A DNA stretch of 39,914 nucleotides from Cetobacterium sp. ZOR0034 (GTDB lineage Bacteria > Fusobacteriota > Fusobacteriia > Fusobacteriales > Fusobacteriaceae): assembly GCF_000799075.1 (NCBI RefSeq), contig NZ_JTLI01000104.1, positions 1 to 39,914 on the forward strand. The letters run 5' to 3'. Positions 33,696 to 39,914 of the stretch are shown here, one piece after another (the first letter of the stretch is position 1; every line of letters begins with the position of its first letter). The translations under genes and the position numbers were made by a program. The notes under the pieces are model-generated. The model saw nothing but the letters and a program-made list of their open reading frames with translations. It was not told the DNA's origin and did not search any database.

Positions 33696-34709
33696 ATGAA
33701 AACTGTTAAAACTATAGATGCAGTCGGTATGATACTATGCCATGATATAACAAAAATTGTTCCTGGAGAGTTTAAAGGTGTTGCTTTTAAAAAAGGACAT
33801 ATCATCACTGAAGAGGATGTACCTGAACTTTTAAAATTAGGGAAAGATAATCTTTTCGTTTGGGAACATATAGAAGGAACACTTCACGAAAATGATGCCG
33901 CTATAAGAATTAAAGAGCACACTGCTGGATGTGGTTTAGATTTCTCTACTATAAAAGAGGGAAAGATAGATTTTTTAGCTGCTGAAAATGGACTTTTAAA
34001 AGTTGATGTTGATGAACTTCTAAAAATTAATTCTCTTAGAGAGATTGTAATTGCAACTCTACATAATAATACTCCTGTAAAAAAGGGAACTAAAGTTGCT
34101 GGAACAAGAGTTATTCCTCTGGTTATCAACGAAGAAAAGATTTTAGAAATGGAAAAAATCTCAAAAAAAGAGATTATAAAGGTTTTACCTATAAAACCAA
34201 AAAAGGTTGCTATAATTACAACTGGTAACGAAGTTTTTTATGGAAGAATTCAAGATAAATTTGGACCAATTTTAACAAAAAAAGTTAACGAATATGGATG
34301 CGAAGTTGTCTATCATACATTCTCATCTGATGATAAAGAGATGATAAAAGAGAAAATTGCTGAGGCTTTAAAATCTGAAGCAGAGGTCATTCTTTGTACT
34401 GGTGGAATGTCTGTTGATCCAGACGATAGAACACCTCTTGCTATAAGAGAGATGGGTGGTGAATTAATAACTTATGGTTCACCAGTTCTTCCAGGAGCTA
34501 TGCTTCTTCTAGCTTACCACGGTGAAAAAGCAATTCTTGGACTTCCAGGTTGTGTTATGCACTCTAAAAGAACGGCATTTGATTTAGTTCTTCCTAGAAT
34601 TTTAACAGATGAAAAACTTACTTTTGAAGATATCGCAAAATATGGACATGGTGGTCTTTGCTTAGACTGTCCGATATGTACATACCCTCATTGTTCATTT
34701 GGAAAATAA
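33696..34709 (+). CDS. Molybdopterin-binding (MoCF-domain) protein with Cys-rich C-terminus
   Basis: The 337-residue protein contains a MoaB/MogA/MoeA-type molybdopterin-binding domain (about 168-305): KKVAIITTGNEVFYGR and the substrate motif ILCTGGMSVDPDDRTPLAI. The N-terminal 165 residues resemble an abbreviated MoeA-like part. The last 20 residues form a cysteine cluster, C322-x2-C325-x2-C328-x4-C333 in LCLDCPICTYPHCSFGK, which could bind zinc or an iron-sulfur cluster. AGGAGG precedes the ATG. No other molybdenum cofactor genes are in the window, so whether it acts on molybdopterin or another nucleotide-like ligand is open. Confidence 0.85.
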   Translation: MKTVKTIDAVGMILCHDITKIVPGEFKGVAFKKGHIITEEDVPELLKLGKDNLFVWEHIEGTLHENDAAIRIKEHTAGCGLDFSTIKEGKIDFLAAENGLLKVDVDELLKINSLREIVIATLHNNTPVKKGTKVAGTRVIPLVINEEKILEMEKISKKEIIKVLPIKPKKVAIITTGNEVFYGRIQDKFGPILTKKVNEYGCEVVYHTFSSDDKEMIKEKIAEALKSEAEVILCTGGMSVDPDDRTPLAIREMGGELITYGSPVLPGAMLLLAYHGEKAILGLPGCVMHSKRTAFDLVLPRILTDEKLTFEDIAKYGHGGLCLDCPICTYPHCSFGK

Positions 34710-34720
34710 CTTTTTTACAT

Positions 34721-34780
34721 TTCAAAAATAAAAAGAGCTTTAGAAGTTGACTAGACTCTAAAGCTCTTTTTATTTTTGAA
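34721..34780. terminator. Bidirectional terminator between convergent genes
   Basis: A 24-bp perfect inverted repeat (34721-34744 with 34757-34780) encloses a 12-nt loop. The stem core is AAGAGCTTTAGA / TCTAAAGCTCTT and both ends are A/T-rich, so U runs follow on either strand. It lies 11 bases past the MoCF gene stop and directly abuts the hsdR stop codon at 34781. Confidence 0.9.
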
Positions 34781-37700
34781 TTATACAATACTCTCTTCAC
34801 ACATTACCTTAGCTTGTTTTAATAATAGTTCTGTTGTATCCTCTGTGTCTGCTGGAGGATAACCAAACTTTCTAAGAAGTCTTCTGATAGATGTTCTCAT
34901 CTTAGCTTGTATGCTCTCTTTATCATACCAATCTATAGTCATATTTTTTCTAATAGTCTCTGTCAGCTCTTTTGTTATCTGTACCAGTATATCATCACCT
35001 AACATCTCTTTTACTTTTTCATCACGAGTTAAAGCATCATAGAAAGCTACCTCATCCTCAGTTAAACCAAGTGAGTCACCCTCTTTATGAGTTTCCATAA
35101 ACTCCTTAGCCATCTTTAGCAGTTCTTCCATTATCTCTAAACTTGTTAAAGCCTTATTTCTATATGAGCTCATAGCCTTTTGAAGTCTTTGTGAGAACTT
35201 TTCAGCTACCACCAGATTTCTTCTGCTAGAGTATTTAATCTTACCCTCTATTAGTTTTCTTAACATCTCAACAGCTAAATTTTTATATTTTATCTTCTCA
35301 ACCTCTTTTAAAAATTGATCTGAAAGAATAGATATATCCGCATTATCTAATCCTAATTCAGAATAAACATCTATAACCTCTTCAGATATAATTGTTTTAG
35401 ACATAAGTGCTGCTATTCTTTCATTTATCTGAGCCTGAGTTAGTTTCTTAGGATTATCTCCTTTATCCTCAGTTTCTAACTTAATAACACTAGCTTTAAC
35501 AGCTTTAAAATAGCTTATCTCATCATTTAAAGCCTGTCCATCACGAGTTGTTATACATAGAGAATGAGCCTTAGCTAGTGCTAAAACATTATCAATAAAT
35601 CTTTTTTTAATTCCAGGTTCATCATTTTCAAAACCTAAGATGTAATCCATACCCTCTATAATAACTCTAGCACGCTCTAAAGCACTACTACTTTTATATT
35701 TTGAATAATCAAAGTGATGGAATATCTCTTTTAGAATTTCATAGTGTTCAATCATAAGAGCTACCGCTTTTTCTGTATCTACTCCAGTGCACTTTTGATC
35801 ATTTGGTGTATATTGTCTTAATGCTTTTTTAAGTGCATCTCCTATTCCAATATAGTCTACAACTAAGCCACCAGTTTTATCTTTGTATACTCTATTTACC
35901 CTTGCAATAGCTTGCATTAAGTTATGCCCTACCATAGGCTTATCAATATACATAGTATGCATTGATGGAACGTCAAACCCTGTTAGCCACATATCACGAA
36001 CTATAACAATCTCTAACTCGTCACTGTCATCTTTCATTCTATTAGCAAGCTCTTCTCTCTCCTGCTTTGTAGTAAAGTGCTGCTTAAACTCCATAGGGTC
36101 TTTACTAATATCACTTGTCATAACAACTTTTATTTTTCCCTTAGTCTTATCTTCGCTGTGCCACTCTGGTCTTAAGCTTACAATCTCGTTATATAAATCC
36201 ATACATATTTTACGAGACATAGCTACTATCATACATTTACCAAAGGCATTATCTCTTCTCATCTCCCAGTGTTCTATAAAATCCTCTGCCAAAGTTCTTA
36301 TTCTATTTTGTGAACCAATAATAGCTTCCATTTTTGTAATATCTTTTTTAGTATGTTCAACAATTCCTTCGTCTTGACCTTCCATAATCTCTTCAAAATC
36401 ACCATCAAGTTCAGATAAAATAGGGTATGGAATGTCTAGCTTTACAAATCTATTTTCATAATATATTTTAACCGTAGCTCCATCTTCAACAGCTCTACTC
36501 ATATCGTAAGTATCTATGTAGTTACCAAATACAGCAGTTGTAGATTTATCATCAAAATCTATGGGCGTTCCTGTAAATCCAATATAATTTGCATTGGGAA
36601 GTGCATCACGAATATGTTTAGCGTACCCGTATTTACTATTTCCATCTGCATCCATTTTAGCATCTAAACCATACTGCGATCTATGAGCTTCATCAGCTAT
36701 AATATATATGTCATTTCTAGTACTAATAGCCTCTACAATCTCACCAGCTTTAGGAGCAAACTTCTGTATTGTAGAGAATATTATTCCACCACTACTTACA
36801 TTTAGTAATTCTTTTAATCTATCTTTATCGTCTGCTTGTTTTGGTGTCTCTATTAGATAACTTTGAGCTTTTGAGAAAGTTCCGAAAAGTTGATTATCCA
36901 AATCATTTCTATCAGTTAAAACTATAACTGTTGGATTATTAAACTTTTTCATAAGTTGTCCCGTATAAAATGTCATAGTTAGAGATTTTCCACTACCTTG
37001 AGTATGCCAAACAACACCAATTTTTCCATCATTGCTACGAGCATCTGCTGTCTTTTCCAGTGCTTTTTTTATGGCAAAGAACTGGTGATACTGAGCTAAT
37101 ATCTTTATCTTTTCATTTTTACTTTGAAGAAACAAAATATAGTCATGAGTTAACTCTAATACTCTTTCCTTAGATAGCATTCCACGAGTTAAAACTTCCA
37201 TCATTAAAGAGTTTGTATCGGCTATTGTAACCCCATCTATACTTCTAAAGCTCATAAATCTCTCTTCATTTGATGATATCGTTCCAGCTTTTGCATTAAC
37301 TCCATCACTTATAATGATAAAAGAGTTATATTTAAAAAGATTCCCAATCTCATATTTATATCTTTCAATTTGAGTATATGCTTCTTTTATACCTACATTA
37401 TCATTACTTAGAGATTTTAACTCTATAACTACAAGAGGTAATCCATTGATAAATAGTATTATATCTGGTCTACGTCTAGATTTTCCCACTATTGTAAATT
37501 GATTTATTGCTTGAAACTCATTTTTTTTAATATTTTTAAAATCTATTAAATATATTTTTCCACCAGAACGTTTGTTCCCATCCTTGTCTTTATACTCTCC
37601 TACATCCACTCCATTGACTAGCATATTATGAAACTCTTCATTACTCTTAATCAAGTTAGGATGTGAAAGTAGTATTACTTTTCTAATAGCTTCCTCTTTA

Positions 37701-37873
37701 GTAGAGGTTGGCATATCTTTATTTATGTTATAAACTGCTGTTCTTAAATTATCTTCTAGTATTACTGAATGATAGTCATCTCTCTCTAATTTTCTACCAT
37801 CAATACATTCCCATCCCAAATCTTCTAATATTTCAAGATAGGCTACTTCTAATTCATCCTCTGTAAAATTCAT
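34781..37873 (-). CDS. hsdR: Type I restriction endonuclease subunit R
   Basis: HsdR is the motor and nuclease subunit of a type I restriction-modification complex. The 1030-residue protein has the PD-(D/E)xK nuclease (Asp137 in RPDIILF, then Glu151 and Lys153 in VVIELKS), a superfamily 2 translocase with Walker A TQGSGKS (291-297), VLTDRNDLDNQLF, DEAH (394-397) in IIADEAHRSQYG and FTGTPIDF, MWLTGFDVPSMHTMYIDKP, and a C-terminal helical HsdS/M-binding domain. No frameshift or truncation is seen. It is preceded by AGGGGG. It follows fic by 26 bases; hsdM must lie beyond the window. Confidence 0.96.
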   Translation of the reverse strand: MNFTEDELEVAYLEILEDLGWECIDGRKLERDDYHSVILEDNLRTAVYNINKDMPTSTKEEAIRKVILLSHPNLIKSNEEFHNMLVNGVDVGEYKDKDGNKRSGGKIYLIDFKNIKKNEFQAINQFTIVGKSRRRPDIILFINGLPLVVIELKSLSNDNVGIKEAYTQIERYKYEIGNLFKYNSFIIISDGVNAKAGTISSNEERFMSFRSIDGVTIADTNSLMMEVLTRGMLSKERVLELTHDYILFLQSKNEKIKILAQYHQFFAIKKALEKTADARSNDGKIGVVWHTQGSGKSLTMTFYTGQLMKKFNNPTVIVLTDRNDLDNQLFGTFSKAQSYLIETPKQADDKDRLKELLNVSSGGIIFSTIQKFAPKAGEIVEAISTRNDIYIIADEAHRSQYGLDAKMDADGNSKYGYAKHIRDALPNANYIGFTGTPIDFDDKSTTAVFGNYIDTYDMSRAVEDGATVKIYYENRFVKLDIPYPILSELDGDFEEIMEGQDEGIVEHTKKDITKMEAIIGSQNRIRTLAEDFIEHWEMRRDNAFGKCMIVAMSRKICMDLYNEIVSLRPEWHSEDKTKGKIKVVMTSDISKDPMEFKQHFTTKQEREELANRMKDDSDELEIVIVRDMWLTGFDVPSMHTMYIDKPMVGHNLMQAIARVNRVYKDKTGGLVVDYIGIGDALKKALRQYTPNDQKCTGVDTEKAVALMIEHYEILKEIFHHFDYSKYKSSSALERARVIIEGMDYILGFENDEPGIKKRFIDNVLALAKAHSLCITTRDGQALNDEISYFKAVKASVIKLETEDKGDNPKKLTQAQINERIAALMSKTIISEEVIDVYSELGLDNADISILSDQFLKEVEKIKYKNLAVEMLRKLIEGKIKYSSRRNLVVAEKFSQRLQKAMSSYRNKALTSLEIMEELLKMAKEFMETHKEGDSLGLTEDEVAFYDALTRDEKVKEMLGDDILVQITKELTETIRKNMTIDWYDKESIQAKMRTSIRRLLRKFGYPPADTEDTTELLLKQAKVMCEESIV

Positions 37874-37899
37874 TGCTATGCCCCCTAAATTATTTTGAT

Positions 37900-38727
37900 T
37901 TATTCAAAAATTTTTATCTCTTTTAATTCAATGTCTTTGCTGTATAAAAGCTTCAAAAAAAACTCTTCTAAATATGTAAAATTAGGAGATATTTTTTTGG
38001 GAATATTGCTGTAATTTGAAGCCACCAAAGAGTTTCTGAAATACATTGAATTTTCTCTGAAAAGATCATTATTTACAATATAGCCCATACTTAAAAGATA
38101 TTTCTGAATGAAAACTGCAACAGTTCGAGTATTTCCTTCTATAAAAGGGTGTATCTGCCATATTGCAGATGTAAATCGAGCTAAACTTTTAATCTGCTTA
38201 TCTAAACTCATTTCTGAATAATTTTTACTGCTTTCATTTTCAAAATCATATTTCAGAAACTCATCTATTGTAGTGTACTCTCCATATATAACAGTATCAC
38301 CATTTAAAACTGGTTCTTTTTTAGAGATATTGTATTTTCTGTATTCTCCAATGCTGTTATCTCTTTCATCTAGTAGAAGTTCAGAAAAAAGTTTTCTATG
38401 AATACTCTTCAGTTGAATAGGACTAAAAACAAAAGCTCTATCTTCTAGAAGTTTTGCAATTCTTGTAGAGACTATGTCACACTCCATTTCAGAATAATTG
38501 ATAGAATTTTTATCCTGTTTACTGTAATAATTTTTTAAATCCTTCTCTATTTCATCAAAGGTCTTTTTTCCTTCTATAGATTCTTTTGTAAGTTGGATAA
38601 GATAAGAGGATGGAGTTAATCCATCTACCTCATTTAACCCTATTCCAACTTCCCAGTTTTCTATTCTCTTTTCCACTGGGGTATCATACTCTTTTATGAT
38701 TTCATATCGAATATCTTTTAGCGTCAT
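37900..38727 (-). CDS. Fic-domain protein with N-terminal antitoxin-like segment
   Basis: Fic proteins transfer AMP or related groups to target proteins. The 275-residue protein has the active-site motif HPFIEGNTR (193-201) with catalytic His193; the usual GNGR is GNTR here. The substrate-clamping flap is SIGEYRKYNI (about 125-134). Residues 24-68 (ENWEVGIGLNEVDGLTPSSY then a helical TKESIEGKKTFDEIEKDLKNYY) resemble the VbhA-type antitoxin fold fused to the N-terminus; in it, the inhibitory (S/T)xxxE(G/N) motif would correspond to LNEVDG, with Asp instead of Glu. This alignment is from memory and is tentative. It sits inside the hsd operon, between an unknown gene and hsdR. Confidence 0.88.
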   Translation of the reverse strand: MTLKDIRYEIIKEYDTPVEKRIENWEVGIGLNEVDGLTPSSYLIQLTKESIEGKKTFDEIEKDLKNYYSKQDKNSINYSEMECDIVSTRIAKLLEDRAFVFSPIQLKSIHRKLFSELLLDERDNSIGEYRKYNISKKEPVLNGDTVIYGEYTTIDEFLKYDFENESSKNYSEMSLDKQIKSLARFTSAIWQIHPFIEGNTRTVAVFIQKYLLSMGYIVNNDLFRENSMYFRNSLVASNYSNIPKKISPNFTYLEEFFLKLLYSKDIELKEIKIFE

Positions 38728-38748
38728 TTTAATTTTTTCACCTCATTT

Positions 38749-39261
38749 TTAAAATGGAAAATCTTCACCTGAGTAATCTATATCTATAATCTCTGAACCA
38801 TCATCATCTTCATAAATACAGTCATCATATTTGCTTCTAAACTCTTCTAACATAAAACTTTTTTTCAGAATATTATTTAATTTAGTTCCTGAGTAATTAC
38901 TTCCTAATTTTTCAAATCCATCTTTTAAAACTTTTAAATATTTTTTCTCCATAGGAACTAAAGTATATAGAAGACTCTCTTTATATATAACAGTTGGATT
39001 ATCTAAAGAAAAGAGATTCTTAAATCCAGATAACTTTAACTTATTATTTTCTACTTTTTCCACTTTCCTAAATTGAATCTTATTACCATAGAATTGATTT
39101 TTATCAATAGGACTTACCTGTCTATAATAAACAAGAACTCCATCACCATTTTCTAACCTGTCTAAAGATTTTAAAGGATTATTATTTAAAAAATTCTCTA
39201 TCTCTTCAAAAGCTAAATCAGAAACTTTAATCATTTTTTCATCACAACAACTACATTTCAT
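38749..39261 (-). CDS. Unknown 170-aa protein in the hsd operon
   Basis: I do not recognise this protein. The N-terminus MKCSCCDEKM contains C-S-C-C, a possible metal site. Residues about 40-100 look beta-rich (DGVLVYYRQVSPIDKNQFYG, KIQFRKVEKVENNKLKLSGF), and the C-terminus is acidic (YDDCIYEDDDGSEIIDIDY). It has no signal or membrane segment. Its ATG follows the hsdS stop without a gap (TAGATG) with GAGG 5 bases upstream, so it is translationally linked to hsdS. A role in protecting or regulating the R-M or Fic components is possible, but no family evidence supports it. Confidence 0.7.
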   Translation of the reverse strand: MKCSCCDEKMIKVSDLAFEEIENFLNNNPLKSLDRLENGDGVLVYYRQVSPIDKNQFYGNKIQFRKVEKVENNKLKLSGFKNLFSLDNPTVIYKESLLYTLVPMEKKYLKVLKDGFEKLGSNYSGTKLNNILKKSFMLEEFRSKYDDCIYEDDDGSEIIDIDYSGEDFPF

Positions 39262-39914
39262 CTATACCTCAACCTCCCCACTCATAAGTTTAGGAAGAAG
39301 AGTATCTCTTATTTCTGTTAGAGATTGGATTTCTTTTTCTAAGTTCTGAATTTTTTTATTAAAAGATTCTGTAATTTCAAAATATTTTTTTAAAATTAAA
39401 TCTGATGGAATTGTAATATTTATACTTTTCATTCCCTGACTTGATATTTCTTTAAATGTTGAACCCCCCGCAATTGATTCTATATGAGGAGTTATTTCTT
39501 TAAGCAATTGATAAATAAATTCAGTGTTTTCAGAATTATTAGGAATAATAGATTTAAACCCTTGATTAGTTGTTACGTTTACTTCAGCTATAGCCAAATA
39601 TCCAATGGGAGCTCTTGAACTAAATAAAACTGTTCCTTTTGGAAGAAGTTTTGTACTACTTTTAGCCAATCCTTTTTCTGTTATATCTAAACTTCCTTTT
39701 GTTATGAATTTATTTTTATTTAAAGATAAATCTTTTGGTGTTATCCATGGTATTCCATTTTTAGTATAATATTCTTCATTAGATTTGGAAGGTGTTCCTC
39801 CGCTTGCAATTATTCCTATATTCTCAAAGTTTCCTACTTCCCATCCCTCTGGAATCTCTCCAAGTTCACTATCTACCATTTTTCCACCACTACTTCTATA
39901 TGGCTCTCCATTCT
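39262..39914 (-). CDS. hsdS: Type I R-M specificity subunit S, 5' part missing at window edge
   Basis: HsdS chooses the target DNA sequence of a type I system. The frame is open to the end of the window: bases 39880-39914 encode NGEPYRSSGGK directly before MVDSELGEIPEGWEV, so the ATG at 39879 is internal rather than the start. NGEPYRSSGGKM...ELGEIPEGW is the central conserved region seen between the two target-recognition domains; what is visible is the second recognition domain (GTPSKSNEEYY, PWITPKDLSL, KGTVLFSSRAPIGYLAI, NQGFKSI) followed by the C-terminal coiled coil ending IRDTLLPKLMSGEVEV. The first half and probably hsdM lie outside the window. Confidence 0.95.
   Translation of the reverse strand, partial: NGEPYRSSGGKMVDSELGEIPEGWEVGNFENIGIIASGGTPSKSNEEYYTKNGIPWITPKDLSLNKNKFITKGSLDITEKGLAKSSTKLLPKGTVLFSSRAPIGYLAIAEVNVTTNQGFKSIIPNNSENTEFIYQLLKEITPHIESIAGGSTFKEISSQGMKSINITIPSDLILKKYFEITESFNKKIQNLEKEIQSLTEIRDTLLPKLMSGEVEV

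Noticed and set aside
35883-36377. 164-codon open frame on the plus strand
   Set aside because: It is wholly antisense to the intact hsdR helicase region, with low-complexity Ser/Leu/Ile composition and no start signals.
39262-39879. Complete 205-aa half-length HsdS starting at 39879
   Set aside because: The frame stays open to the window end and encodes the conserved central HsdS sequence before that Met, so the gene is cut by the window rather than a half-size subunit.
1-39914. CRISPR arrays, insertion sequences, tRNA genes or phage genes
   Set aside because: No direct-repeat arrays with spacers, transposase or integrase motifs, or tRNA cloverleaf signatures were found on either strand by reading.

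Overview
The window looks like chromosome of a low-GC, Gram-negative anaerobe of the Fusobacteria (Fusobacterium/Cetobacterium-like; genus not settled from sequence alone). The reasons are a full lipid A pathway block (lpxC, fabZ, lpxA, lpxI, lpxB, msbA, lpxK) combined with features otherwise typical of Firmicutes, such as an L27 with a cleavable N-terminal extension next to its protease gene prp, and a YlmH-type S4 protein. Base composition is strongly AT-rich throughout. No CRISPR array, insertion sequence or tRNA gene was recognised.

Almost everything lies on the minus strand, so transcription runs from high to low coordinates. Going that way: (1) 39914-34781, a type I restriction-modification locus, hsdS (cut by the window edge), an unknown 170-aa protein, a Fic-domain protein and hsdR. 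(2) 34709-32911, the only plus-strand operon, a YlmH-like S4 RNA-binding protein and a molybdopterin-binding-domain protein with a Cys-rich tail. It converges on hsdR at a very long perfect hairpin and diverges from pssA at an unusually symmetric promoter. (3) 32803-22668, pssA, then pcrA/uvrD, lpxC, fabZ, lpxA, lpxI, lpxB, msbA, rph and rdgB, tightly packed with several stop/start overlaps. (4) 22618-16338, smc, lpxK, an unknown 236-aa protein, a PTS IIA/PtsN-like protein and nadD. (5) 16226-11160, uppS, cdsA, dxr, a dTMP-kinase-like gene, rseP and a tetR-type regulator. (6) 11000-7835, an orphan NtrC-type response regulator with a GAFLGA loop and a PpiD/SurA-like foldase. (7) 7679-2034, dnaG, rpoD, a degenerate sigma-70 paralogue, a short Nif3 protein, a TPM-domain protein and the RNase P RNA gene rnpB. 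(8) 1951-132, a MORN-repeat lipoprotein, then rplU, prp and rpmA.

Most of the content is core envelope and information-processing machinery: lipid A, isoprenoid and phospholipid synthesis sit beside protein folding and proteolysis at the membrane, while replication initiation (dnaG), transcription (rpoD) and RNase P form a macromolecular-synthesis block. Hairpin terminators or attenuators lie inside several of these gene strings (after rdgB, cdsA, nadD and rpoD), so the long co-directional runs are probably several transcription units. The least conventional items are the degenerate sigma paralogue, the Fic and unknown proteins embedded in the type I R-M operon, the self-complementary divergent promoter at 32836-32867, the response regulator with a non-canonical GAFTGA loop, and the MoCF-domain protein paired with a YlmH homologue.
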